From: Apostichopus japonicus
Taxonomy: Eukaryota; Echinodermata; Holothuroidea; Aspidochirotida; Stichopodidae
Direction: 5' to 3'
NCBI RefSeq assembly: GCF_037975245.1
Contig: NC_092568.1
Location: 1,056,001-1,120,000 of the forward strand
Length of the DNA: 64,000 nt
Both the position numbers and the translations under genes were made by a program. This document shows, piece after piece, positions 36,401 to 48,666 of this stretch (position 1 is the first letter of the stretch; each line of letters starts with the position of its first letter). The notes below the pieces were generated by a model. That model did no database searches. It was not told where the DNA came from and saw only the letters and a program-made list of their open reading frames with translations.

Positions 36401-39400
36401 ATAATTTGCATATTGTCAATAGTGTAATATTCAAATTACAGGGGACTGAACTTCCAGATATTTGGCTAATAAGACCCATGTGCAGCTGCAATAAACTGTA
36501 AACTGGATCGCCACCTGACTTGAAGTGTTAAGTGACGAGCCATTTGGCTTCTCTCGCATATTATACAGTATTGCTACTTAGCATCATAAAAGAACTTCCT
36601 TCCATGTCAATTATATACATCTTATAACTTCTTGAAAACGGCACTGTACTATTAACACTATATACACCATCATTAATAACTACTACTAATAATAGGACTA
36701 ATAAGTGAAGTGTAACGCTTGCCCGCATATCTACCCAGAAGGATGCTTAACTCGCGGGACATGAAAAGAGAAAAGAAAGCAAAAACGACCGAACAAAAGA
36801 ATTATTGGTTAACATTGATGAATGCTTGATACATAAGATGAGTTTTCAGAATTTCTTGAATGAAGTGAGGGAAGCACAACTTTTGAGTTCTAGTACTGGT
36901 AATCCATTCAATGTGTTCTAGCGGTAATCCATTCCAGAGGCTAGGAGCAGCTACTTTGAACGATCTGTCACACCATGTATGTTTAGGCCGATATTCTTGT
37001 GAGTAATAACCTAATTAGTTTTAGGTACTTTTGGGTGGTAGAATGAGGTTCAATGATCGGCAGCAACCAGTTGCTGAGGGTGTACAGCGTTAAAAAGATA
37101 CCGACTCACTCTACGCACGGTAGAGCAAGAGTGCTGAGATTTTGAAAGAGACAGGTAAGCCTAGAAATTGACTTGTTGCAAACATGGAACACTAAACTGC
37201 TTTTACTCTGTGATGCTGAGAGTTTTTAATCTCCCGTTGAGAGCAGCGCAGTTTCCCTCATGGTTGCTTATTAAAGATAAAGTCAACTGGTATGAAAATT
37301 GCATGCATGAAATCAAAGAGATTTTTGGAATTGTAATTTGAGCTGATACCAGTCTGACTTTCTTCTCGTGCACCGGCCAGCACTCTACGCAGGAAATAGA
37401 GCTCAGCCGCATCGCTGAGAAGATAAATATGTCATCGGATCGGCCGGTGTGGATTATCTAAGCTTAGTAATGCCAGTAATGAACCTTCCACCCAATTCGT
37501 CAGTATTTGAAAGAAAGAGACCTGTTCTCACTATTTGCCATCAATCATGATACGAAAAAACGTCAGAGGATAGAAGGAACATCTAGTTAACTTCAAGAGT
37601 GCAAACGAACTTATGAATCACACTAGGCTTCAATATAAATGGTCATTTCTTCACTACTAAAGATATAGGCCATAATTTATAATCCTTTGATGTGCTGCAG
37701 CTTTTGAAGTGATATGGTTTCCTTTCTTATGAGTAGTATCGTGGTGGCAATATTTCGACTGAATTCAATTTGTTGAAAAGAGCGAGTACCTTATCGAAGC
37801 TAAGATTACATATTATGTAAACAAGAAGTTGCAGAAAATAAGAGAATTAACATTATTTAAATTGACACAATGCAGATTGTGAGTTTACAAATCCTTCTAG
37901 GCATTTTTGTCCCCCCCCCCCTTCTTAATTTTGGGCACAAGTCTGATTGGCTATAGCAATCCATTCACATTCATGTTTACTAACAATGAAAGATACTAGG
38001 TATACAAACAGGTGACAGTGTTCAAGGTAAATAACAAGTAACAACACTTATTGTCTGTGTCAAAGCATACAATATTAAACTGTCAGCAAACCTATAACCC
38101 ACCCCTGTAATCAGCAAACCCTCAACCCATCACCCCCACCCTACCCCCATCATCATTAGTCTAAAGCTGTGGTAGAAATGCTATTCATTGAATAAATGGT
38201 CCACATAGTCGAGACATGTTTATTCCTCTTGTTTTTTTCCTTTGATTGGCTGCAGATGATATCATTAGGAAATGGATGTCGTTAAAATATCAAAATTTTT
38301 AACTTCACATTTACATTGATATTGTTGTCAGTTTAATTGACTGTACTTTAACCATGAAAAATTTGCATTAAAAATCAACTTCAATACTTTGGAAAATCTC
38401 AACTTTTTGCACCTCCAGGACACGATAGACATACTTACAATATCATGAATTGGAGAATAAATGAAGGCGCTAGCACCGCGATATGTCTTTCAAAGAGCTG
38501 CATTTTTTTTTGGCTCTGTGAATAAATTTCCATTTGTTTTCATCAGCCTTTTATAAAACCCATGATTTGACTTGAAAGTCTATGGTGCATTCTTAATATA
38601 CATAACAGAATTTATAGTCAATACCTTCCCACTCGAGGGATAGGAAGCGATAAAACAGTGACAGCTGAGAGGATAGAGAAAAGGTATGAGTAATGTCATA
38701 CAAAGGTGTCTTTAATGTTTCAGATCCATCTCACCTTAAAAACTTGGCTGGTTTGGGTTATCAATTCCAATATTTAAACTTAAATGCCAATCATAATATT
38801 TTCTGAAATTTTAATCCGTAACGGTAGGTAGTCACACACATATGCTAACTTCATCCTTCTTTGTAACAGCATTTATCTCCACCCATTCTTCTCTCCTCTC
38901 CACTCCAATCCACTCACCACCCCCCGCCTCCCCTGCCCTAGTGTGGGGACAACCACCATCTTGCCACACGCAATCCCTCAGACTCTCCTACACATGTTTT
39001 TTTACTCTCAATATATTTCTCATCAGATGAAAGAAAAAAAGGCGCAGTGCAGAGCGGAACATGATTGTACACTGCACTCACTGTACATAGTTCATAGCAA
39101 TTTTAATGACAAAAGTTAGGTGGCTGAAGAAAAATGACAAAATGCAAATTGGACTACTTTTATGGGGAAAAAAATACCCCAATAAAAACACAAATCCAAT
39201 ACACTGCAGAGGCTTAAAGTTGTATCTCTGCTGAAATCCAACAAGCACATAAAATGAAAATCACTGGGATACACTAATGAATCTCTACAAGGAAATGTTA
39301 GAAGCTGGTTGCCAATTAAACCCTGAGCAAATGCTTTGTTCCCATGGCAACTACTGAATCACTGCAGTAACAAAGTAATGCACAAGCTCATAAGACGTCA

Positions 39401-41879
39401 CAAACTTGCAGGAAAAACATCACAGGTCCCTTAGCTGGAGCCGAATTATTGACCCGAAATGAATAAATGCTGTTTTTATTTCAAATTGGACAAAATTCAA
39501 TGACATATTTAAGAAATATGATTGTTCCCGCGGGGGAACAAACTCTTTCTAAATACGACCCGGAAAGCGGAAGGTAAGTGGATTAGAAGTTAGCACTTAA
39601 TAATTTTCACATTTTTCAGACACATCCTAGGAAAAACTGATAAATGTGTGACTACTGGAACTAAATATCAAGTAAAGTATTCAACAGTACTACTTTCTTT
39701 ATGACTGGGAATCGAAAGATGATTCTTCAGGATGGAATGAACGACTCCGGTCAAATACTGTAGATTGTTTCTTACATGTATTTATCCTTAGCAGCAGTTT
39801 GGCCACAAAAATAATTTTTGGAAGGGGCGGGAGAAGGGGGTTGGGTATAACATTGTAAAGTTATTACTACAGCTGCAGGACAGGGAGACTAATTGAACAC
39901 ATGGTTGAATAAAATAACATGATTCAAATTTGTTGGATAAAACAAACACTTTAATAGTGAGAGGGGTATTTGAACAATTTCTGCTTAAATGACATAGTTT
40001 AGCACTCACACTAATAGGGGAGAGGGGGGAATCACATTAATAAGGAAAGATAAACTAAAGTTGCAAAATCTGTAAATTAAAATAAATGAAAATTTGCAGC
40101 TAAAACACACATTTTGAAGCATGTACCAAATTACTATTGGTTCATAATTGACATGGAATTAGTGTTACACTCAACTATTTGTTTTAAAGTTTGCAAAGTG
40201 GCTACACTGTTTTGTACAACATCATGCTTCCTGATGTACTGATGAAGTCACCAACATGGGTGGACACAAGGGCACTATATATATTTGATATATATATTTT
40301 GATTGCAAAAAATTGTCAATTTTGCTATTCGAGGATACACATAATGTAAGCAGAATTTGAAAAATAATAAAGGGTTAGCAAAATTTCACTAGATTTCTAA
40401 ATTGAGTTTTCATTTTTCCTGTGAGATATGCCTTCTGGTTTTTAATAATAATGAAATACTTCATAAACAAGAATTATAGCTGTGACATAATTATTGCAAT
40501 ATATACATAGAAAGTTAATCGAGAATATTCTTGGGTAATTTAAAATACAAATATATACATATATGGTTCTTGCAACACATACTCCACTTTATGAAAAAGA
40601 GGCTTGGACGTCTATAACGCAAGATCATCAAACAGGGAATTTAATAGTCATATCATTAAAAAAAAAAAAGCAAACCATTGCAATAAATCCAATCTGGAAA
40701 TGCATGTTTTTAATAGCATGTTCAGCTTTGTTAATGAGTCAATTCTGTGTGGGAGGGAGGGACATTATAATATCAACATAGCCTACTGGGAAAAAGTTTC
40801 ACCGTGAGAAAATTTGGAGGGTAACTGATTTATAATATGTGAGCCTTATATCCTCCCCTGCCTATATTATTTATATCGACAATAATTGTCCAATGTTTTT
40901 TAATTACTTTCAAAGCAACTGTAGGTGGTTGGTTTGATAAGTTCATTTCAAATAATTAAAAAAAAAATTGTGTAAAATTCGGATAAATTGCATTTAACAT
41001 GTGACCAAAATAACTTATTATGGAACAACTGCTGTGGTGATTCGAAGCCGAAGATTGAAACGAATGCATTTACTCGCCGATCGACCTGCGTTTGCTGAGA
41101 ATATCCACGGGATGTTGTCTAACTGTGATTTGATTAAATGCAGCCTTATTATGAGTAACGCTCGACCCCTCCAAAATGTCAAATTGCTGACCAAATGCAG
41201 AATCTGCTTTAATTCAGCTCATTACTTCGTTGAAAGCTGATTTTGTTTACAGGCCATGCTTTCCTTCTTCTTGTTGTTGTTATATGAAGCAGTGTTCTGC
41301 CATTCCCTTTATAAATTGTAGCTTACGGCCAATCCAAACCATCAAAACCATGCATAAATACCCAACCCAGTCAATTACTCTCCTGCTTATCATGCACAGC
41401 AAGTACTTGGTATTCTCTTCTTTTTTTTCAGTCTGTATCACTCCAGGTCCTGTTAAATTCTTCCAGAGTAGCACATAAACTGGTGTTCTTTGTATTGTAT
41501 TTATTGCCAATGGATAATTGATTTGCCCCTACACAGATGTGAAAAATAAGATGAAGCTTGCAAGAAGGTACTACATCTATAGATTAAGGAGAAGGAAGAG
41601 GCAGAGAACCACTTCTCGTCATTTATATATCTTTGTCGGATACCAACGTAGGGAGGGGGGAGGGTCCACTGTTTCCACAGAGGGCGCTGTCATATCGATA
41701 ATAATGAGCATAATTCTGTACTATTCACAAATCTCTCTGAATCAATGCGACAAGATTGTGTGAAAGCACTCAAAGAGCATGCGAATAGAGAGGTATATGT
41801 TACGGAGCCACCTTCGATGCTATACAAAATCTTTGTGCAGTTTGGTCAAAATAAATAAAAGTGACTTGGAAAACACAAC
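33401..41879. other. Unassigned DNA, probably intronic
   Basis: Contains repeat copy 5 (36750-37170), poly-C at 37911 and a unique, more balanced block at 41000-41245. The 93-codon minus-strand ORF at 35425-35706 is followed by another ORF with an acceptor-like TTTTCAG between them, but neither resembles a known protein. Confidence 0.6.
36750..37170 (+). repeat. 'gagggcgcacag' dispersed repeat, copy 5, with longer 5' part
   Basis: A diverged copy of the family ('gggtggtagaatgagg', 'gagggtgtacagcg', 'gcacggtagagcaagag', 'gagacaggtaagc') at about 37025-37165. It is preceded by a stretch with 'ggtaatccattccagaggct' and 'gaacgatctgtcacacc', a type of text that recurs in many invertebrate repeats. 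Whether both parts are one element is inference. Confidence 0.6.
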
Positions 41880-42233
41880 TTAAAGGCATTGAAGACTCGC
41901 CCCAAACCGCGCTCTGAAAAAGTTAACTTTCCGTTGCTTGCAAGTGAAGTTTTCTTCTTGTCGCTACAAAATGCAGATGGTAATGAAACGTGACACCTTG
42001 TTATCTTTTATCTAGACCTGAGATGTCCATGCTGCTATGTACACTGTGTTGTGGGTATTGACCGTAGCTGAATGTATTGACTGTACTAGTGTCTAATTAC
42101 CGACGGTAGCAAGCTGTGTGTGTATTTGCTGGGATCGATGGTGGTGTCTAATATTCTGTTACACCTCATTCGAAACTAGGTCAGATTACCGGCATGAGAC
42201 ATTTCTTTGTGCGCGAGTCTTCACACCCTTTAA
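41880..42233 (+). mobile_element. TTAA-flanked MITE, copy 3
   Basis: A third copy in the same orientation, 354 bp, with TTAA at both edges and the same terminal repeats. It has small deletions relative to copies 1 and 2, for example near the left end after 'ccaaaccgcg' and in the 'gtgtctaa' region. Non-coding. Confidence 0.9.
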
Positions 42234-42742
42234 GGTGTTTAAAACGATTTGGGTTGACCTGAAACTTGAAAGTTCAAAAGTATGCTACAAAAGATATCAT
42301 CTCCAATGAATTACAAAGGAAATTGTTGGGTACCATTATGACCTGCAGTCAGACACTGCAACTTGAATGTCAAGATTCGCGGAATCAGCCAGGGCATGTA
42401 ATATGACACCGACGACGTCTGTTCACTTTGTATGTGACTGCATGGAGAGCCCCATTAGACATTCACTATTCTGTATTAAATACCTAACCCGAAGAATAAA
42501 AAGCCACACTGTGAATTCGATGTAAATCATACATATATGCTAAAAAATTGATACTTCAAGTTCGATGTACGGCACTTATAATGAATAGTGTGCAAACATT
42601 TAAGGTACTAACTCTAACCTGGAACGTCTACAAACAACAAAGATCTTTCACCGAAGTGAAACCACAAACTTGACCATTTCCAATGCAGCAAATTTTTTCG
42701 GTACCATTCATATACCAGCAAAAAAAGTTTACTGTCATAGTA

Positions 42743-42860
42743 ATGCCTCTCCCCACCCTCTCCCCACCCCCCACCATCCCTAATAATGCCCCCTTTATTG
42801 CAACCAAACACTCCTTGAGTCTCCTTCTTACCACCTTCATCTCCACCCTCATCCCATATT
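42743..42860 (+). repeat. C/T-rich tract
   Basis: A pyrimidine-rich strand with CCCCACCC runs. The ORFs on both strands here (up to 84 codons) are low-complexity artefacts. Confidence 0.75.
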
Positions 42861-43187
42861 CCCTTCACTGCTTACCTTCCTCACCCACTTAGTCCTATTC
42901 CCAGAAAAATTCTGTGTTCAGGATATCTCCTGAACCAGTGGTTTATTAGTACTGTTCAAGTTCATGGTTTTATGCACATGTATAAGTATGAAAATGGGCT
43001 GCGATATGTACGTTGGCTTTAAAATCTAAAGAAGTGTCATGTTCTTCCCTATTTCCAAGGAAATCTTGCACCGTAATGCACTTTTGCTTTTGCAAACTTT
43101 GAAGATTCCCTCAGCAAGGAAATAGAAACTACCAACAACAATGCTGGAAAATGGCAATATCAGTGCCATTCTATTTGTTCTTGTCAC

Positions 43188-43290
43188 ACCCCTCCCCTTC
43201 CCTCCTATCTATCCATCTCCCTTGACTCCCTCTTCCTCACCCCTACCCCCTTGACTCCCTCTTCCCCACCCCCACCCCACCCCCTAAAAA
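43188..43290 (+). repeat. C-rich tract with 30-bp duplication
   Basis: The phrase 'cccttgactccctcttcc' followed by '.cacccc.accc' occurs twice in a row (about 43220-43285) inside a 100-bp pyrimidine tract. Confidence 0.8.
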
Positions 43291-45236
43291 GGAGACTTAT
43301 AAAAGTCTAAGTGAATTGATTCACATGATTTTTGTGATTCCTGCCAAGATATATATTAATATTAAACCTATTCATAGCACTTTTTGAAGGGCTCTACGAT
43401 TTATTGATTCGATCCTGCTCTAAAACTTCACTAACATTTCATTCTTGTGAACTCTTTTAGCTACTCCAACAACCGCAGTTATATTCACAATTTTTTAATA
43501 ATAACCATTCACTTCAGTATTATAAGCTGAACAGATCTGTGTACACAAAGCTAAGGACAGACTTAAACTGGCCTGCACGGCAACCGCTAGCATCCATGGA
43601 GAAAGAATGAGCAAACAGGCCAAGCCGATATATAATTTGGATGATTTCTCAAGAGAAATGGCAAGGTTTCTACAGTAACGGTTCAGAGTTGGTCAGGGAG
43701 AAAAATGAATACAAATTGGTCTCCACGGATCGATCAATGGCTTTACTACTTCAATGGAGCAAAAAAAATTTGCAGGATATCTCTGGCTTCATGCTATTAA
43801 TAAAACGTTATCAAGATTGTTGGTAAGAGCTCTAAAGTAGCGGTAGCTAGAATAGTGGATGGTAAATTTAGGTGAGCTATGATAAAGGCAGTTAAGTTTA
43901 CCTGGCCTTGTCGAGGTAACTATATATGTAAGGCCTATATGTACCCTCCAGGTATTTTCGTTTCTCTGAGAATTAAGGGCAGTATCGTCTTATTGTACAA
44001 TGTCTCAGACATATGGGAACTTTTGCTCTATAAATGGCCCGTTGTCGGAGAATTAAATGCTGTTGTATACGCACAGGAAGTGTTGCGGTTTTCACTCTCC
44101 GAATTGCTGTGAGGGCACTGCATACTGTACTGTGTCCAGATTAGCCGCGTAAAGGAGGACTTCACAAATTTCTTACGATGCTTTTGATTTGCTGGTGAAA
44201 AGTATGAGCCTTTATATTGACCAAGCAAGTCAAATTTTATATCACCAGAGAGAAGAGTCAACAAATTTTTCTTTGGTATAGAAAAGAAATTGGTTATGCA
44301 ATCACACTTCCAGCAAGCACAATGTAAGCATTGAGAGATAGGGACATTTTGAAGAGGTTCACTGCTTTCCAAAGTGGTTTCTACTTTTTCAGATTAAAAA
44401 GTACCCGGTTTAGTTCACACACATAATAAATAACAACACATCACTGTAAAGAGGACACAATATTCTTCAAAATGACATAAGAAAGAGTTTTCAGAGTGCT
44501 ATACTTAGAAAGTTATGAAAAGAGTTAGCGCGAAATGTGCTTATTTGTAGCGATATTTGCTGCGTAACGGGGTGTTTTGTGCCAAGTTCCGCAAGGATTT
44601 CATATGAGCAGAGCTCTGATGAGAGAATTCACCGCACAGTTCCATGTATAACTTTTGAAAAAAATTGTCTCAAATATCGGTTGGAAGCAATCTATTTGCC
44701 AGTCAAAGGAAATAAATAATACCTCCAAACATGATCTGTTTCTGCAGCACAGCAGAGTCGCACCAGAAAGGATTTAACTTAGATAAAATCTACAAAACTT
44801 AGAGGGTGTGCAAATGAACAGACTTAACATTATTACATTAAATTGTATACTAGATTGCAAAAAAAGTGAATAACTGCCTTATAACGAGCTGCAAAAGTGA
44901 TGTTAACATATATCTTTAATATATGGGTTATCTAATTATGTGCAAACATTACAGGACTTTTTTCAATTTCTCTCAAAACCATGAGTTCTGATCGACAGTG
45001 CACTGTGACAACTCACTCCTCCAATGCAATAATACATGTGAATCCGTCTGTGTTATTTGCTCAATCTCGATTACCATCATATATATACTGAATTAATTCT
45101 CAATTTTTTTACAGACAGAGTAGTTCAAACATCAATATTGGTTTTTCGTAGGTCTGTATTAACAGAAATCTATAGATGCAGGTGTACAGAGCATACTACA
45201 TGGTAATTTAATGGTCTGCTGTATAGACCCCGACTA

Positions 45237-45538
45237 TAGCACGCTATCATGGAAAGTTTTTTGAGATTACATAATCGACCTGCCTTTATCGTAAAGTGAC
45301 CTCTTTTTACCAATTAGTCTGCAACGCCTGCCACACATTTTATCTTATATGAGGGTCTTTGTGTGAACGCTGTATGATTAAATACACTGTAGACATGAAC
45401 ATATTTCCACACAGTGTTTACAATTAGATCCTAACAGTGTTAAGAAGCTATGCAGGCTAATCTTAGAGCCCGAGGTGGATTGACGACCGTGGCAGGTCGA
45501 TTACGTAATCACAAACCTTTTCTAGCTACAGCGTGCTA
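45237..45538. mobile_element. TA-flanked MITE with long inverted repeats
   Basis: 302 bp. The two ends match as inverted repeats over about 50 bp with mismatches: TAGCACGCT at the tip and 'cgacctgcc' at the inner edge. TA flanks both sides (45235-45236 and 45539-45540), as in Tc1/mariner-type MITEs. Non-coding. Confidence 0.82.
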
Positions 45539-45540
45539 TA

Positions 45541-46545
45541 ATTGGAGCCAATAAAGCAGATTATACTTTTAAGCTGCCTACCATACAAACACACATGCAA
45601 AGTTTTACCTAGGTTCTACAGTATACTTGCACAGAAACAGCGATGCATCGTGATTGACATTTATAAAACTACTGGAGAAATTTGTTTGCACTAGAAATAG
45701 TTCCGACTACATGCAATTGGCTACATTTTAACACACGAAAAGGAAAATGATCAGTCACATATGAACCGATAGTCCGATAGTATTAAAATGACCAATATTC
45801 TTAAAAACCATTGTAATTCAGAGAACAAAACAACCTTTTTTCTTTTTAATATCCCTTTCCTTATACACCTCTCTCCTGTAGATAAGAAGACCCCCATGGT
45901 ACCTCTCACTCATCCCTTTACATCCACAATGGGCGCACAACTGAGACCATAACTGCGTGGGGCCTGTCTGCTTTTTGCATTCCTTTGTGAGTTTGCGATG
46001 CTCTCACTAAGCATTGAGGAATATACAAATATAATTGGATACCGTACGCCCTCGAACTGTTAAACCACTTGACCTATACTCCAATACAGATAAAAAAGAA
46101 TTTTCACAAATTAAATGTAAAAGTTGCATTGTTTCAATGGCAGATCTCTGAAGTTTTAGCCCAACTTGAAAGCCGAGGTTGGAGTACTAGGTTTAAGTCC
46201 GCAGTGAGAAGCATAAAAGAAGGGTACATTAAATTCCCTTCGCATGTGGAGTATAGAGTTCCATGGACTAAAAGTTAGAATGGAGGTTTCCAAGATACCT
46301 TTATTACTGTACATACTGCGATGAAAGCCAATGATTTTGAATTTTGTTTTTGCTGTTAAAGTAAACATTTGCTGGTCCTCACTGCTGGACTCACTACCTG
46401 CAGTTATGTGCAAATAGATTACATAGAATGCATCAATGCAAGTAGAAACCAAGTTATTAACTAACAAAGCTAAAAACACCTATTGAATGATGGTTTTATT
46501 CCAGTGACTAAAAACTACTGTAGTCCTGAAATCTTTAGTACTTAC
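45541..46545 (-). other. First kilobase of the intron after the NCX exon
   Basis: AT-rich, non-coding sequence that begins with the GTAAGT donor. No exon-like segment or clear repeat was seen. Short ORFs on both strands show no protein-family signature. Confidence 0.6.
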
Positions 46546-46546
46546 C
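46540..46546 (-). other. Splice donor of the NCX exon
   Basis: On the minus strand the coding exon ends ...ACCTG and is followed by GTAAGT, a perfect donor consensus with its GT at 46545-46544. The intron is phase 2 and splits codon 610 (TG|N). The preceding residues ENDET correspond to the NDEI/NDEIV stretch of vertebrate NCX1, directly before the mutually exclusive exons A and B (family knowledge). The boundary is therefore conserved. Confidence 0.9.
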
Positions 46547-48374
46547 AGGTTTCGTCATTCTCAAAGATTAGCTCCCCTTCCACGTTGACGTAATCGATGA
46601 CTCCTTTGGCTGTACCTTCCACAGTACGGTACGGTAAGACGACCGTCCCGCGTGCACCCGCGGACCTCACCACCTTGAACTGAGCCACCCCAATGGACTC
46701 TGAGACCTTTGTGACCATCTCCTCAAAGTGGAAAATACCCGAATGATCGTCGTCGAGGATGGTCACAGTGGCAAGTGACGGCTCGACGATCTGAGCCTGA
46801 GGGCCGAGAGCCGAGCTATGGAACATACCATCCGGTCCCCCAGCCCGTATGTTGGTTAAACGGACAAAGAAGTGCTCGTCTTCTTCAAATATGTCGTCGT
46901 CGATGATGGTCAGGCCTATGTCCTTTTGCGTCTCGCCCGGTCTAAAGATGAGAGTGCCCTGCCCTGCGTGATAATCGGATCCAGCGTTGGCCGTCCCGTC
47001 TTCGGTGTTGTAATCGACGTAGATGGTGCTGTTCATGTCCCCGCCTTCCCGGGCCACGGAGATGTTGAAGAGACCGACATTCTCCATCACCGTGTACTGA
47101 GAAGGGTCAAAGTAAATGTGAGCGCAGGTGTCCTCCTCTGGTGCCTCTATCTTGACCTCTGCCACACTGGCTCTCTTCTTATCCAGGGTCTTCTTCAAGA
47201 TGTTACCCGCGCCGCACATCTTACGGGTGGCTTGGATCCTGTAGAACGCCCGGCTCTTGGACTGGTTATTCAGCGCTTCGTAGTTAGCCATCTGTTCCAG
47301 GGTCTGCAGATCTGCCTCGGGGTGTTTCTGACGCAGTTCTCTCAAGAGGCGGATGGCTTCCTTCCTGGTGTCCTCTAGGTCCTTGACGTCATCGAGTTCG
47401 TCTACCGTGAGGTACTTCTTGCCTTGGAATTGGATCCCATCAGCTCCATGGTTGTAGTGGTTGTTGGACTCATAGGCCAACCCCAACTCCATGCTACCGG
47501 GAGTCTGAGACCCACGCCGGACGACTTTCTCGGCCGTGTACTTCTTTCGAAGGAATCGGTAGAGGAATATGCGCTTATCGGCGATGTAGGCCCAGAGGAC
47601 AGTGATTGGAAACAAGAGCAAGGTGATGAGAGCCTCCCACCAATCAATGACCCCTGGAGTGATCGTCAGTATCAACAATAACCAGAGGTACGCGAATAAA
47701 CTGAAAGAAGCAGTCACAGCAAATACGCGGAGGTGTTTCAATCTACGTACCTGGCCTTCTGGAATGACGTATACACAAACGGCTATGATGACAAACATAT
47801 TAAATGCAGCACTACCTACGATTGTACCGGGGCCGAGGTCGCCCGCTATAAAGTTGTCACCTACGATCTCGATGACAGTGAGGAATATCTCTGGAGCGGA
47901 CGAACCTAAAGCCATGAGAGTCAAGTTGGATACGGTCTCGTTCCATATCCTGACGCTGACCGTTATGATGTCTCCGTTTGGCTTCCTGACGGTGACTTCC
48001 TTTTCCTTTGAAGTTATGACCTCGATGGCTGACATAAAGCGATCTGCGATTATGGACACACCCAAGAACATGAAAACTAGTCCTAGAAAGAAGACGGTGG
48101 CACGGGCGATTCTGTCCGTGAGCGCAGCTAGGCTGACGTCTTCCCTGGCCTCGGCGGAGTAGTTGCCCCAGACGAAGCGAAGAACAACACCAGGCTCGTT
48201 ACATTTGGTTCTATTGGAAACAATATTCATATCTTTATATGCTTGGCAATCTGGATGCTGTCCTCGCACTGGTGAAAAGCCGCACATTAATATAACCATC
48301 CACAGAGCGATACAAGCAGATAGCCGCGCCCGTCCAAGTGGAAAACATGTTCCGTTTTGACTGGGGTTTCCCAT
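46546..48374 (-). CDS. SLC8A (NCX): Sodium/calcium exchanger (NCX/SLC8 family), first coding exon, partial
   Basis: Encodes residues 1-609 plus two bases of codon 610 of a plasma-membrane exchanger that swaps Na+ for Ca2+. A signal peptide (about 1-38) precedes a short extracellular part with N-glycosylation sites at N54 and N71. Five membrane segments lie near 92-110, 148-172, 184-206, 217-239 and 242-264. The alpha-1 ion-binding repeat (GSSAPEI at 157-163, E162, N192) is intact. A basic XIP-like autoinhibitory stretch follows at 267-287, then the cytosolic loop and a complete CBD1 Calx-beta domain (about 413-545). CBD1 keeps the expected Ca2+ ligands E431, D467, D492/D493, E497, E500 and D541-D543. 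CBD2 starts at 546 and is cut by the exon end. The start is firm: an in-frame TGA lies five codons upstream, and the ATG has A at -3 and G at +4. There are no frameshifts. The rest of CBD2, alpha-2 and the last membrane segments must lie in exons I could not find here. Which SLC8 paralogue this is cannot be told; invertebrates often have one. Confidence 0.97.
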
Positions 48375-48483
48375 TTTGCTGCCAATTCAGTTCCTCCGGT
48401 CAAAGATGGCAGAGGGTTGTTCCGTGAGGATTTTTTTCTACACTTTACTGTACAGATCCCAGACTTGGTGGACTATCAGATCC

Positions 48484-48648
48484 ACATGACCTTGTTGTGT
48501 GTGTGTTTGTGTGGGTGTTTATCTGTCTGTGTGAAGCCGAAAGATGATGATTGTCTTCGTTGTTCAGCTTCTCTGCGATGGCCGACAATCTAATGGTTGC
48601 TGATCAAATGGTGACTGCAGGGAAGAGTGATACAGCATACATACTCTA
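48484..48648 (-). other. Further upstream AUGs in the NCX leader
   Basis: Two overlapping AUGs in the GAGTATGTATGC stretch (about 48640-48648) open ORFs of about 12 and 24 codons. A third AUG at 48486 gives a minimal ORF (Met-Trp-Ile-stop). All end before the NCX start codon. The two AUGs near 48645 would be removed if the 48614 acceptor is used; the one at 48486 would stay. Confidence 0.4.
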
Positions 48649-48666
48649 GCTTCTAGCACGCCGCAC

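Larger units (their letters stand above)
42234..45234. other. Unassigned DNA, probably intronic
   Basis: The two C-rich tracts listed separately are the only structures I can name. The ORFs at 43641-44372 show no family signature. Confidence 0.6.

Noticed and set aside
44028-44372. 114-codon minus-strand ORF as an NCX downstream exon
   Set aside because: It contains none of the CBD2 or alpha-2 motifs.
46150-46215. A/B-box-like words as a tRNA gene
   Set aside because: The sequence cannot fold into a cloverleaf and box A is poor.
46872-47378. 168-codon ORF on the plus strand opposite the NCX exon
   Set aside because: It is the antisense shadow of a GC-rich coding exon; the protein has no recognisable domain.
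47602-48162. 186-codon ORF on the plus strand opposite the NCX exon
   Set aside because: Also an antisense shadow; the minus-strand frame is a full NCX match.
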